Assembly: GCA_902787185.1 (NCBI GenBank)
Contig: CADAFP010000002.1
Span: forward strand, 94,755 to 158,754
Length of the DNA stretch: 64,000 nt
Origin: an uncultured Bacteroidales bacterium
Lineage (GTDB): Bacteria; Bacteroidota; Bacteroidia; Bacteroidales; Muribaculaceae
Reading direction: 5' to 3'
In this document: piece after piece, positions 38,076-46,258 of the stretch
Layout: each line of letters opens with the position of its first letter
How positions within the stretch are numbered: the stretch's first letter is position 1
Program-made: the position numbers and the translations under genes
Notes under the pieces: model-generated
What the model saw: only the letters and a program-made list of their open reading frames with translations
Databases searched by the model: none
Told to the model about the DNA's origin: nothing

Positions 38076-38324
38076 ATGGAAATGAGCAGCAATAACAACC
38101 AGGTGAACCTGGCAACTCTTGAACGGCTAGGCAAGCCCGCCTCGGCAGGCAGCGGGAGGCACCATCTCGCAGGCAATGCCCTTGGTCAAGGGGCACTGAA
38201 TAACGGCCTTGAGGACAAAAACTGGCATCAAATGACTCATATTATGAAAAAAAGACTATCTTTGCAGGTTAGTTTGGTATTTAACACCCTGTGTTGCAAC
38301 CAAACAGCGATTCAAGCCGTCTAA
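38076..38324 (+). CDS. possible 82-residue peptide or vestige after the ECF promoter
   Basis: From ATG 38076 an open frame of 82 codons (MEMSSNNNQVNLATLERLGK...) begins 20 bp past the second ECF promoter, as the sigma gene does after the first. No domain, signal or family is seen, and the frame overlaps a -7 box at 38257-38264 that probably serves the protease gene. It may be a decayed copy of a sigma-regulated gene, a leader peptide or chance. Low confidence. Confidence 0.25.
   Translation: MEMSSNNNQVNLATLERLGKPASAGSGRHHLAGNALGQGALNNGLEDKNWHQMTHIMKKRLSLQVSLVFNTLCCNQTAIQAV
38257..38264 (+). promoter_or_regulatory. -7 box for the M16 protease gene
   Basis: TATCTTTG fits TAnnTTTG and would start transcription about 105 nt before the ATG at 38377. 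Confidence 0.45.
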
Positions 38325-38376
38325 CTACAATAGAATTACTGTATCAATCACTTTATAAAACCAATTTTACAACTAC

Positions 38377-41172
38377 ATGAAAATGAGAAAGTTATTCGCC
38401 GTGATGCTGTTAATGGTAATGGCATTTGGCACCAGCACCGTCAAGGCGCAATTAACCGGTCAGCCCATCCCCGTGGATGACCAGGTGCGCATTGGCAAGC
38501 TCGACTGCGGATTGACCTACTACATCCGTCACAACGACTATCCCGAGCACCGTGTGAATTTCTACATTGCCCAGCGCGTAGGCTCCATCCAGGAGGAGGA
38601 GAGCCAGCGTGGTCTCGCCCACTTCCTGGAGCACATGGCCTTCAACGGCAGTGAGCACTTCAACGGCGCCTTCGGTAAGGACCTGAACGCCTACACGATG
38701 ATTACCGAAACCGTTTACAACATCAACGACGTGCCCAGCACTCGCCAGAGCGCTATCGACTCGTGTCTGCTCATTCTCAAGGACTGGAGCAACGGCCTGT
38801 TGCTCACCGACGAGGAGATTGACAAGGAGCGTGGCGTTATCCACGAGGAGTGGCGCCTGCGCCGCAGCGCCCAGCAGCGCATGCTCGAGAACCAGCTCGA
38901 GGCCCTGTATCCCGGCTCGAAGTTTGGCCGCCGCATGCCCATCGGTCTGATGGAAATCGTGGACAACTTCCCCTATCAGGAGTTGCGCGACTACTACCAC
39001 AAGTGGTATCGTCCCGACAACCAGGCCCTGGTCATCGTGGGTGACGTGGATGTGGATCACATCGAGGCCCAGATCAAGGACATGTTTAAGGACTGCGTCC
39101 TGGATCCCAACGCCGCACAGGTTGTTGATGAGCCCGTGCCCGACAACGAGGAACCCATCATCGTCATTGACAAGGACAAAGAGCAGGCGATGAACCAAGT
39201 CTTCGTCATGTTCAAGCATGAGCCCTTCTTCACCAAGGAGATGAAGACCGACCTCATGTACCTCATCATGGACTATGGCATCGACCTGATGGGCGACATG
39301 CTCAACGACCGTCTCGCCGAGAAGGCCCAGGAGCCCGACTGCCCCTATCTCCAGGCTATGGCTGGTGATGACAACTACCTGCTGGCCAACAGCATGAAGG
39401 CCTTTACCATGATGGTCCTCCCCAAGGATGGCCAGACCGAGGCTGCTGTTCAAGCCGTTGTCACCGAGGCCATGCGCGCCGCCAAGCACGGCTTCACCGC
39501 CACCGAGTATGAGCGCGCCAAGGAGCAGTACATGAGCCGCCTCGAGAACCGCTACAACGATCGCGAGAAAATCTCCAACGAGGCTCTCGCCGTTCAATAC
39601 TACCGCAACTATCTCGACAACGAGCCCATGCCCTCCATCGAGCAGAAGTATGAGATCATGCAAGCCCTCGTTCCCAACCTGCCCATCGACCTGGTGAACT
39701 CGTTGATTCCCGAGCTCATCACCACCACTGGCGAGAACCTCGTCGTGATGAACTTCAACCAGGAGAAGGATGGTGCCGTCTATCCCACCTCCGAGGGTCT
39801 GAAGAACGCCGTTGACGCCGGTCTGAACGCCGATGTCGAGGCATTTGTCGATAACGTGAAGCAGGAGCCCCTGATTGCCAAGCTGCCCAAGCCCGGCAAG
39901 ATCAAAAAGGAGAGCACCAACAACACCTTTGGCTACACCGAGCTCGAACTGAGCAACGGCGCACGCGTCATCCTCAAGAAGACCGATTTCAAGAAGGACG
40001 AGATACAGATGAGCGCCTTCCAGCGCGGTGGTTCATCGCTCTATGGCGAGCAGGACTTGGTGAACACCTCGATGATTCCCATCGCATCGATGACCAGCGG
40101 TCTGGGTGGCTTCTCCAACACCGAGCTGCAAAAGGCTCTCGCTGGCAAGCGCGCCAGCGTGATGTTCAGCATGGATGACTATACCGATGAACTCGCTGGT
40201 TCCAGCACCGTTAAGGACCTGGAGACCATGTTCCAGCTCATCTACCTCAACTTCACCGACATCACCAAGGACGAGAACAGCTTCAACCGTATTATGGGTC
40301 AAGTCGAGACCATGCTCAAGAACCGCGACCTCGACCCGAGCAACGTGTTTGAGGACTCTGTTGAGTACATCCTCAACAACCACAGCTGGCGCAACCGTCC
40401 CGTCAATGCCGACATGCTGAAGATGGTCAACTATGACCGCATGCTGCAGATCGCCAAGGAGCGCACCGCCAATGCCGCCAACTACACCTTCACGTTTGTA
40501 GGTTCCTTTGACGACGAGGTGATCCGTCCCCTCATCCAGCAGTACATCGCCAGCCTGCCCGGCAAGAAGGGCAAGCAGACCAACTTCGTTGATATCGCTA
40601 CCCACCCCGTGGGCGAAACCATCACCCACTTCACCCGCAAGAGCGAGACGCCCAAGGCCATGGCCGAAATCTACTGGTATGACGCCAAGACGCCTTACAC
40701 CCTCGAGAACCAAATCAAGGCCGACATCCTGGGTCAGGTGCTGAGCAAGATTTATCTGCAGAAGATTCGTGAGGACAACGGTGCTGCCTACTCGGCTGGC
40801 GCAAGAGGCTGGTCCACCTACGAGGGCAACAACTTCTTCACCGCCATCATGGGTTCATGCCCCGTGAAGCCCGAATTTGCCGACCTCGCCGTCAAGATCA
40901 TGAACGACGAGATGGCAAAGGCTTGCAATCACATCGACGCAACCACCCTGCAGGAGATCAAGGAGCTCTTCATCAAGGATCACACTACCGAACTCAAGGA
41001 GAACAGCTACTGGCTGGAGCAGATCCAAAACTATCTGCTCACCGGCTCTGACGGCCACACCGGCGTGCTCGACATCGTTAAGGCTCAAACGCCTGAGACC
41101 ATCGCCGCCTTCGCCCGTCAGCTCCTGTCGGCCGGCAACAAGGTAGAGGTTGTCATGCTGCCCGAGGAGTAA
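38377..41172 (+). CDS. secreted M16 (pitrilysin-like) zinc metalloprotease
   Basis: This 931-residue protein has a signal peptide (1-25, TSTVKA-QL). The N-terminal M16 domain has the inverted zinc motif HFLEHMAF (about residue 88) with the downstream zinc Glu in the helix containing DEEIDKERGVIHEEWRLR. A second M16-like domain follows (TFVGSFDDEVIRPLIQQYIA is the start of its C-terminal lobe). It also includes the R/Y segment KIREDNGAAYSAGARG that M16 enzymes use at the substrate C-terminus. Known role: peptide degradation in the periplasm or outside. Full length for the family, with one active and one inactive repeat as expected. It may be read from its own -7 box and from the ECF-type promoter upstream. 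Confidence 0.92.
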   Translation: MKMRKLFAVMLLMVMAFGTSTVKAQLTGQPIPVDDQVRIGKLDCGLTYYIRHNDYPEHRVNFYIAQRVGSIQEEESQRGLAHFLEHMAFNGSEHFNGAFGKDLNAYTMITETVYNINDVPSTRQSAIDSCLLILKDWSNGLLLTDEEIDKERGVIHEEWRLRRSAQQRMLENQLEALYPGSKFGRRMPIGLMEIVDNFPYQELRDYYHKWYRPDNQALVIVGDVDVDHIEAQIKDMFKDCVLDPNAAQVVDEPVPDNEEPIIVIDKDKEQAMNQVFVMFKHEPFFTKEMKTDLMYLIMDYGIDLMGDMLNDRLAEKAQEPDCPYLQAMAGDDNYLLANSMKAFTMMVLPKDGQTEAAVQAVVTEAMRAAKHGFTATEYERAKEQYMSRLENRYNDREKISNEALAVQYYRNYLDNEPMPSIEQKYEIMQALVPNLPIDLVNSLIPELITTTGENLVVMNFNQEKDGAVYPTSEGLKNAVDAGLNADVEAFVDNVKQEPLIAKLPKPGKIKKESTNNTFGYTELELSNGARVILKKTDFKKDEIQMSAFQRGGSSLYGEQDLVNTSMIPIASMTSGLGGFSNTELQKALAGKRASVMFSMDDYTDELAGSSTVKDLETMFQLIYLNFTDITKDENSFNRIMGQVETMLKNRDLDPSNVFEDSVEYILNNHSWRNRPVNADMLKMVNYDRMLQIAKERTANAANYTFTFVGSFDDEVIRPLIQQYIASLPGKKGKQTNFVDIATHPVGETITHFTRKSETPKAMAEIYWYDAKTPYTLENQIKADILGQVLSKIYLQKIREDNGAAYSAGARGWSTYEGNNFFTAIMGSCPVKPEFADLAVKIMNDEMAKACNHIDATTLQEIKELFIKDHTTELKENSYWLEQIQNYLLTGSDGHTGVLDIVKAQTPETIAAFARQLLSAGNKVEVVMLPEE

Positions 41173-41208
41173 TCCCAACTGAATAGCGCCATCACTGGCG
41201 CGACGATT

Positions 41209-41246
41209 GGAACCGAGGATGTTCGTCATCCCCGGTTCCTCTTTTA
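41209..41246 (+). terminator. terminator of the M16 protease gene
   Basis: GGAACCGAGGATG pairs with CATCCCCGGTTCC around TTCGT, followed by CTCTTTT. Confidence 0.8.
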
Positions 41247-41300
41247 TCCTTCAAGGTCATCTATATACCCCATATCAGCAAGATATTATAGAAAAAGTTG

Positions 41301-41308
41301 TACCTTTG
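41301..41308 (+). promoter_or_regulatory. -7 box of rbfA
   Basis: TACCTTTG, 30 bp before ATG 41339. It rules out the longer frame beginning at 41207. Confidence 0.6.
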
Positions 41309-41338
41309 CAGCCGCAAAACAAAAAAGAACGAAAGAAT

Positions 41339-41728
41339 ATGGATACGACAAGACAACTGAAAATCAGCCGCCTGGTACAGAAGGAACTCAGTGAGATCTT
41401 TCGCCGTGAGACAGCCAAGACGCGCGGCACACTCGTGAGCGTGAGCAGCGTGCGCGTCTCGCCCGACCTGAGCGTCGCCAACGTGCGCCTGAGCATCTTC
41501 CCTAGCGAGAACGCCCAGGCCATCATGGATAACATCACCGCCAACGAGCGCGGCATCCGCCACCAGCTGGCCCAGCAGGTGCGCTACCAGCTGCGCCGCT
41601 GCCCCGAACTGAAGTTCCACATCGACGACTCCCTCGACTACATCGACCACATCGACCAGCTCCTTGCCGGCGACAAACGCTCCGAGAACTCCGAAAACTC
41701 CGAGAACTCTGAGAACTCCAAGAATTGA
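41339..41728 (+). CDS. rbfA: 30S ribosome-binding factor A
   Basis: A 129-residue protein starting MDTTRQLKISRLVQKELSEI. It has the RbfA KH-like fold with RGTLVSVSSVRVSPDLSVANVRLSIF and the helical LRRCPELKFHIDDSLDYIDHIDQLL. Known role: late maturation of the 16S rRNA 5' end and 30S subunit, needed at low temperature. The last 15 residues are five SEN-type triplets encoded by five 9-bp units (41681-41725) that match an intergenic repeat at 35983-36045, so repeat DNA has extended the protein past the family's usual end. The permease start follows the stop by two bases. Confidence 0.92.
   Translation: MDTTRQLKISRLVQKELSEIFRRETAKTRGTLVSVSSVRVSPDLSVANVRLSIFPSENAQAIMDNITANERGIRHQLAQQVRYQLRRCPELKFHIDDSLDYIDHIDQLLAGDKRSENSENSENSENSKN
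41681..41725 (+). repeat. 9-bp repeat coding the RbfA tail
   Basis: Five in-frame 9-bp units TCCGAGAAC, TCCGAAAAC, TCCGAGAAC, TCTGAGAAC, TCCAAGAAT code SEN-SEN-SEN-SEN-SKN. Confidence 0.95.
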
Positions 41729-41730
41729 TT

Positions 41731-42963
41731 ATGAGCTTGCCGTTGAAGATAGCGTGGCGTTACCTGGTGTCCAAGAAGGGGCATCAGGCGGTGAACATCA
41801 TCTCGATTGTCGCTGTGTGCGGCGTCGTGGTGGCTACCGCCGCGCTCATCTGCGTGCTGAGCGTGTTCAACGGCTTCAGAGGGCTCATTATGGGCAAACT
41901 GGCGATGCTTGACCCGCAAGTCGCCATCACGGCAACCGTGGGCAAGACCGTTGCCGACGCCGACAGCGTCATCACCGCCGTAAGCAACGTCCCGGGTATC
42001 GAGCGGGCTATTCCCGTCATCGAGGACCAGGCGCTTGCGGTGTACGCCCAGTTGCAGATGCCCGTGCGCCTCAAGGGTGTCCCTGACGACTACAACACCA
42101 TGAACGACATGGACTCGGTCATCGTCGATGGCGTGTGGAAGCTCCGCGACCAGGTATCACGCTATGCCGTGGCTGGAGCTGGGCCTGCCGTCAGGCTCTA
42201 CGTCAGACCTGATTTCTTGGGCATGGTGCATCTGTACGCGCCGCAACGGCAAGGACGTGTCAACCTTGCCAACCCGATGGGTGCCTTCAGGCAGGACTCG
42301 CTGTTTGTGTCGGGCATCTTCCAGCTACAGCAGAACAGTTACGATGCCGACTTGATTTACGTGCCATTGGATGTGGCGCGCGAACTGTTTGACTACGAGA
42401 CCGAAGCGACCCAGATTGAGGTAAAACTGGCACCCGGTGCCAATGAACAGCAGGTGATGCGCGGCATCAGCCAAGTGCTGGGCAGCGGCTATCAGGTGAA
42501 GAACCGCCTGATGCAGCAGCGCGAGGCCTACCGCCTGGTTAACATCGAGAAATGGATGGCCTTCCTGCTGCTCGCCTTCATCCTGATTATCGCCACGTTT
42601 AACGTCATCAGCACGCTGTCGCTGCTCATCATCGAGAAGGACGAGAGCATCGCCACATTGCGTGCCTTAGGAGCCAACGACCGCCAGATTTCACGCATTT
42701 TCGTCCTCCAGGGATGGCTCATCACCCTGGTGGGTGCCGTGACTGGCGTGGTCATCGGACTCATCCTGTGCCTGTGCCAGCAGCAATTCGGCTGGCTGCG
42801 ATTGAGTGGCGACCCTGCCACCATGATCATCAACGCTTATCCTGTCGAGGTGCAATGGAGCGATGTGATCATTACCATGGCCCTGGTTGCCGCTGTCGGC
42901 CTGCTCACCAGCATGGTCACCGCATTGATCATGCGCCGACGCCTCTCCTCCTCGACCCACTGA
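41731..42963 (+). CDS. LolC/LolE-type ABC permease (FtsX-like fold)
   Basis: A 410-residue protein from ATG 41731 (an upstream TTG at 41725 overlaps the rbfA stop). It has the LolC/E layout: an N-terminal helix with PLKIAWRYLVSKKGHQAVNI and IVAVCGVVVATAALICVLSV, a periplasmic domain of about 220 residues, then three helices starting with MAFLLLAFILIIATFNVIST. The FtsX motif LRALGANDRQISRIFVLQG is present. Known role of the family: lipoprotein release from the inner membrane to LolA, using the LolD ATPase, which is not in this window. Translational coupling with rbfA is typical of Bacteroidales gene order. Confidence 0.87.
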   Translation: MSLPLKIAWRYLVSKKGHQAVNIISIVAVCGVVVATAALICVLSVFNGFRGLIMGKLAMLDPQVAITATVGKTVADADSVITAVSNVPGIERAIPVIEDQALAVYAQLQMPVRLKGVPDDYNTMNDMDSVIVDGVWKLRDQVSRYAVAGAGPAVRLYVRPDFLGMVHLYAPQRQGRVNLANPMGAFRQDSLFVSGIFQLQQNSYDADLIYVPLDVARELFDYETEATQIEVKLAPGANEQQVMRGISQVLGSGYQVKNRLMQQREAYRLVNIEKWMAFLLLAFILIIATFNVISTLSLLIIEKDESIATLRALGANDRQISRIFVLQGWLITLVGAVTGVVIGLILCLCQQQFGWLRLSGDPATMIINAYPVEVQWSDVIITMALVAAVGLLTSMVTALIMRRRLSSSTH

Positions 42964-42994
42964 AAAACTGAAAACAGAAACTAAAATCAAAAAT

Positions 42995-43456
42995 ATGCTC
43001 ACAATTAATTCATACGAAGAATTTGCCTCGCATCTGGGCGAGGAACTCGGTGCCAGCGAATGGCTCACCGTCGATCAAGACCGCATTAACATGTTTGCCG
43101 ACGCCACACTCGACCACCAGTGGATCCATGTGGACGTGGAGCGCGCCAAGGCCGAGAGTGCCTATCACAGCACCATCGCCCACGGCTACCTCACCATGTC
43201 GCTGATTCCCCACCTGTGGAACCAGATTATCGAAGTCAACAACTTGGAGATGCAGGTCAACTATGGCATGGACAAGATGCGCTTTGGCCAGCCCGTCATC
43301 ACCGGCAGCCGTGTGCGTCTCGTCACCAAGCTTCACAATATCGCCGACCTGCGCGGCATCTGCAAGGCCGAGATTGACTTTAAGATGGAGATTGAGGGCC
43401 AGCGCAAGCCCGCGCTGCAAGGCATCGCCTCCTTCCTGTACTACTTCAAGAAATAA
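42995..43456 (+). CDS. MaoC-like (R)-specific hydratase / dehydratase
   Basis: A 153-residue hot-dog-fold protein. The hydratase motif is visible in FADATLDHQWIHVDVERAKA with the catalytic Asp and His, followed by FAD-like YHSTIAHGYLTMSLIPHLW. Known role: hydration of enoyl-CoA or dehydration of 3-hydroxyacyl-CoA or ACP thioesters; the exact substrate is not set by sequence. Its stop overlaps the aroQ start by one base (TAATG), so the two are coupled, though no metabolic link is obvious. Confidence 0.87.
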   Translation: MLTINSYEEFASHLGEELGASEWLTVDQDRINMFADATLDHQWIHVDVERAKAESAYHSTIAHGYLTMSLIPHLWNQIIEVNNLEMQVNYGMDKMRFGQPVITGSRVRLVTKLHNIADLRGICKAEIDFKMEIEGQRKPALQGIASFLYYFKK

Positions 43457-43881
43457 TGGTCATCCACATCATCAACGGCCCCAACCTGAACCTCGTGGGC
43501 AAGCGAGAGCCCGAGGTTTATGGCAACCGTTCACTCGACCAATACCTGCAGGAACTGATTGAGCAATTCCCGCAGCACACCATCGATGTGTATCAGAGCA
43601 ACATCGAGGGGGAGATAGTGGACCGGCTGCAGCAGGTGGGCTTTTACGACTGCGGCATCGTGCTCAACGCCGGAGGCTACACCCACACTTCGGTGGCCAT
43701 CGCCGACGCCGTCGCCGCCATCACCGCCCCCGTCATCGAGGTTCACATCAGCAACATCTACGCCCGTGAACCTTTCCGCCACAAGTCATTGTTGTCTCCC
43801 GTCTGCAAGGGCATCGTCGCCGGCTTCGGCCTCGACAGCTACCGCCTAGCCCTCCACTCCTTCCCCTCCAGTGTAAATTAG
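43456..43881 (+). CDS. aroQ: 3-dehydroquinate dehydratase, type II
   Basis: A 141-residue type II enzyme of the shikimate pathway that converts 3-dehydroquinate to 3-dehydroshikimate. Motifs are INGPNLNLVGKREPEVYG with the catalytic Arg and Tyr region, QSNIEGEIVDRLQ, VLNAGGYTHTSVAIADA, and EVHISNIYAREPFRHKSLLSP with the catalytic His. Length is typical. The last base of its stop codon is the first base of a 17-bp inverted repeat that brackets the next gene. Confidence 0.95.
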   Translation: MVIHIINGPNLNLVGKREPEVYGNRSLDQYLQELIEQFPQHTIDVYQSNIEGEIVDRLQQVGFYDCGIVLNAGGYTHTSVAIADAVAAITAPVIEVHISNIYAREPFRHKSLLSPVCKGIVAGFGLDSYRLALHSFPSSVN

Positions 43882-43897
43882 AAGACAAGAAAGACAA
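43881..43897 (+). repeat. left inverted repeat of the GxxExxY cassette
   Basis: GAAGACAAGAAAGACAA, the exact reverse complement of 44374-44390. The repeat is partly tandem (AGAAAGACAA occurs again at 43897-43906). Confidence 0.9.
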
Positions 43898-43917
43898 GAA
43901 AGACAATTTTCTATTTT

Positions 43918-44355
43918 ATGATTGATATAGAATTCTTAAAAAAGCACTTGTATGATGTGGTTGGGGCCATCTATGAAGTCCATAAGGAGCTAGGGGCAGG
44001 TTTGAATGAATATTGCTATCAAGAAGGTCTCCAATTACAACTTGAAGAGCAAGAGATTCCATTTAATCGTGAAATGACCTTTCACCCTTTGTATCATGGC
44101 AAGCCCATGGAAGCAGTTTACCGAGTGGATTTCTTATGTAAGGGGGACATTATTGTGGAATGCAAAGCCACCGATGACTTGAACAATAACATGCGCTCTC
44201 AGCTATATAATTACATGCGCTTACTTAAGCACCCATGTGGCATTCTTGTCAATTTTGCCTCAAAACTTGTCAAGGTCGAGCGCTATTTCTTTGACAAAGA
44301 GACCAACGAAATCATTGCAGCGGATGGTCATGTCATTCATCAATACCGTCATTAA
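43918..44355 (+). CDS. GxxExxY family protein
   Basis: A 145-residue protein with the family signature in GAGLNEYCYQEGL and the nuclease-like core YRVDFLCKGDIIVECKA, where Asp, Glu and Lys match a PD-(D/E)XK arrangement. The later segment RSQLYNYMRLLKHPCGILVNF is also typical. The biochemical role of this family is not established; restriction-endonuclease-like or mobile-element links are suggested by the motif (inference). The gene is more AT-rich than its neighbours and sits alone between 17-bp inverted repeats, interrupting an otherwise GC-richer gene run between aroQ and an O-methyltransferase. Confidence 0.85.
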   Translation: MIDIEFLKKHLYDVVGAIYEVHKELGAGLNEYCYQEGLQLQLEEQEIPFNREMTFHPLYHGKPMEAVYRVDFLCKGDIIVECKATDDLNNNMRSQLYNYMRLLKHPCGILVNFASKLVKVERYFFDKETNEIIAADGHVIHQYRH

Positions 44356-44373
44356 TACTTTTTATTGTTCTTA

Positions 44374-44390
44374 TTGTCTTTCTTGTCTTC
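44374..44390 (-). repeat. right inverted repeat of the GxxExxY cassette
   Basis: TTGTCTTTCTTGTCTTC on the plus strand, the exact reverse complement of 43881-43897. Confidence 0.9.
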
Positions 44391-44430
44391 CAATACAGCT
44401 ACAAGAAACAATCTAAATCACATTGTCTTT

Positions 44431-45069
44431 ATGAGTGAGGAGTTAGAGGAGTATATTTTGGGGCATATCGATGAGGAGCCGGCGGCGCTGGCACGCATCG
44501 ACCACGACACCCATGTGCAGAACTACTATTGGCACATGTGCTCGGGCCACCTGCAGGGAAGGCTCATCAAGATGTTGACGCGCATGATTCGCCCGCGGCG
44601 CGTGCTCGAACTGGGCACCTTCAGCGGCTACTCGGCTCTATGCCTTGCCGAGGGTCTGCCCGACGACGACTGCCACGTCGATACCATCGAAATCAACGAC
44701 GAGCAGGAAGATTTCATCCGTGAGCACCTGGCGCTGTCGCCCTATGGCCAGCGGGTGCGTCTGCACATCGGTGACGCGCGCGACATCGTCCCGACGCTGG
44801 GTGAGCGCTATGACCTCGTGTTCATCGACGCCAACAAGCGACAGTATGTCGAGTACTACGACCTGGTGATGGACTACCTGAATGATGGCGGTTACATCAT
44901 CGCCGACAACACCCTGTGGGCGGGCAAGGTCGTGGACCCCAAGGCCCAGCGCGAAGCTCAAACCCGTGGCGTGATGGCATTTAACGACAAGGTAAAGGAA
45001 GACCGCCGCGTCGAGAAGGTCATTATCCCCCTGCGCGACGGCCTCACCCTCATTCACAAACTGCCTTAA
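44431..45069 (+). CDS. class I SAM-dependent O-methyltransferase
   Basis: A 212-residue protein from ATG 44431. The longer frame from 44365 would translate the inverted-repeat DNA and is rejected. The SAM site is VLELGTFSGYSALCLAEGL, with the acidic TIEINDEQEDF, then IGDARDIVPTL and DLVFIDANKRQYVEYYDLVM. The end IIPLRDGLTLIHKLP is common to the family. This is the catechol or caffeoyl-CoA O-methyltransferase-like group; in bacteria the substrate is usually unknown. Confidence 0.88.
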   Translation: MSEELEEYILGHIDEEPAALARIDHDTHVQNYYWHMCSGHLQGRLIKMLTRMIRPRRVLELGTFSGYSALCLAEGLPDDDCHVDTIEINDEQEDFIREHLALSPYGQRVRLHIGDARDIVPTLGERYDLVFIDANKRQYVEYYDLVMDYLNDGGYIIADNTLWAGKVVDPKAQREAQTRGVMAFNDKVKEDRRVEKVIIPLRDGLTLIHKLP

Positions 45070-45084
45070 CCCATACTGCGCATC

Positions 45085-45504
45085 TCACGGGCGCGAGAGC
45101 AGCAACAGCACGCGGGCACGGTGCAGACGCCATGCCGTGCCATAGATGCTGTCCTCGTCTCCGTATAGGCTCATCAGCGTGTAGTTGGCAAGCGCTGAGA
45201 TCATGGCATTCTTCAGGTCACGGGCCAGCGACAGCAACGGCCGTTTTTCCAGCCCCAAGCCGAGTACGATGTTCTGGCGTTCCAGATTGAAGTTGATGTT
45301 ACTGTCAACGATGTAGCCGCTCATGCGCGCCATCAGGTCGTCAAGACCTTCGCGCACGCGTCGGTCCACAATAGGTTCATTACTGCTGTTCACGCCCCAG
45401 GCGGTGGCGTTCTCGGCGGGGTGCCACACGCCTTCGGTATAGATGGCTTGCTGGATTTCGTCAAGGTCGATGACGATGTCGATGCGATAATTGTGTCGAT
45501 TCAT
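45085..45504 (-). CDS. hypothetical protein
   Basis: A 139-residue protein (MNRHNYRIDIVIDLDEIQQA...). No motif recognised. Acidic and hydrophobic residues are well distributed, there is no signal or membrane segment, and the frame has reasonable codon use, so it looks real. It follows another unknown minus-strand gene by 83 bp. The two could be a pair of phage-derived or accessory genes; that is a guess from their lack of relatives and the phage-tail remnants 4 kb away. Confidence 0.5.
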   Translation of the reverse strand: MNRHNYRIDIVIDLDEIQQAIYTEGVWHPAENATAWGVNSSNEPIVDRRVREGLDDLMARMSGYIVDSNINFNLERQNIVLGLGLEKRPLLSLARDLKNAMISALANYTLMSLYGDEDSIYGTAWRLHRARVLLLLSRP

Positions 45505-45587
45505 GGTTTTTCTGGTGTTTTATTCGTTAGTATTCTGGTGTTGAGAGGCCGCGGCATAGCCACGGCACGGGGGACTTCTCTTGTCCC

Positions 45588-46064
45588 TTAGCGCAGGGTG
45601 CGCAGGCGGGCTTGACCGCAGATTTTGGTCAAGGCTGTGGCCGGGGAGATGTAAAACCGCGAAGCACGGCAATGCTCCAGCACGTGGTCAATGGCTTGGT
45701 TCACGCTCATGCCGCGTTCCCTCAGCGACATCACCTGCCGGGTGATTTCATACCACATCTGGCGGCGCAGGCGGCCCTTGGCGAGGCCCAAGTCGTCCAT
45801 CGCGCGATAGGTGCGCGCCCCACAACCTTTCTTGCTCTCGGCATTCATCAGGTGGCACACGCAGCGATAGGCGCGCTCGTGCTCCACATGGTAGTGCGGG
45901 TGACCGTTGGTGAGCGTGAACTCAACGGCAGCGCGACGCGCCTTGGCCAACGGGAGGCCTTGCTCGAGCAGGGCATCGAGTGTGGGCAGATACAACTCAA
46001 GAAATTCCTTGTCACGGCGGGCGCACAGTTCCCTGTGCACTTGTTCTGTTTTCATGTTATTCAT
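45588..46064 (-). CDS. hypothetical protein
   Basis: A protein of 158 residues from ATG 46064 (or 155 from 46055, MKTEQVHRELCARRDKEF). The frame to 46112 begins with TTG and overlaps the -7 box, so it is rejected. It is rich in Arg, Glu and Leu and predicted helical, with HPHYHVEHERAYRCVCHLMN and several Cys; no known domain is recognised. A promoter with TTG at 46139-46137 and TAATTTTG at 46116-46109 (20 bp apart) supports expression. It is probably in an operon with the next gene. Confidence 0.5.
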   Translation of the reverse strand: MNNMKTEQVHRELCARRDKEFLELYLPTLDALLEQGLPLAKARRAAVEFTLTNGHPHYHVEHERAYRCVCHLMNAESKKGCGARTYRAMDDLGLAKGRLRRQMWYEITRQVMSLRERGMSVNQAIDHVLEHCRASRFYISPATALTKICGQARLRTLR

Positions 46065-46108
46065 GGCGATAAAAGGTGATAAAATGGTAAAACAATAATT
46101 TTGACGTT

Positions 46109-46139
46109 GCAAAATTACAATATTGTTTGCATTTTGTCA
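46109..46139 (-). promoter_or_regulatory. promoter of the minus-strand unknown gene pair
   Basis: TTG (46139-46137), 20 bp, TAATTTTG (46116-46109) on the minus strand. Confidence 0.6.
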
Positions 46140-46197
46140 ATATTTTTACCCTACTTTTTTTCAAAATTTACTATTTTCAGCACATGCCTCGTGGGAG

Positions 46198-46228
46198 TTG
46201 CAGGAATGGGAAAGATGTTGTACATTTG
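46198..46228 (+). promoter_or_regulatory. promoter of the cohesin-like gene
   Basis: TTG (46198-46200), 20 bp, TACATTTG (46221-46228) on the plus strand. It supports ATG 46259 over 46127. Confidence 0.65.
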
Positions 46229-46258
46229 CGGGTGAGAACCAATGATATTAAAGAGAAT

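Noticed and set aside
38452-39663. Long minus-strand frame of 403 codons inside the M16 protease gene
   Set aside because: It is a shadow of a strongly coding GC-rich gene, rich in His, Val, Leu and Gly with no recognisable motif. The same applies to other long opposite-strand frames in kbl, the exporter, enolase and the secreted proteins.
41207-41338. Longer RbfA with 44 extra N-terminal residues
   Set aside because: The extra part covers the upstream terminator and the TACCTTTG box; homologues begin near MDTTRQLK.
44365-44430. Longer O-methyltransferase start
   Set aside because: It would translate the inverted repeat (LLSFLSS) that belongs to the GxxExxY cassette; ATG 44431 fits the family.
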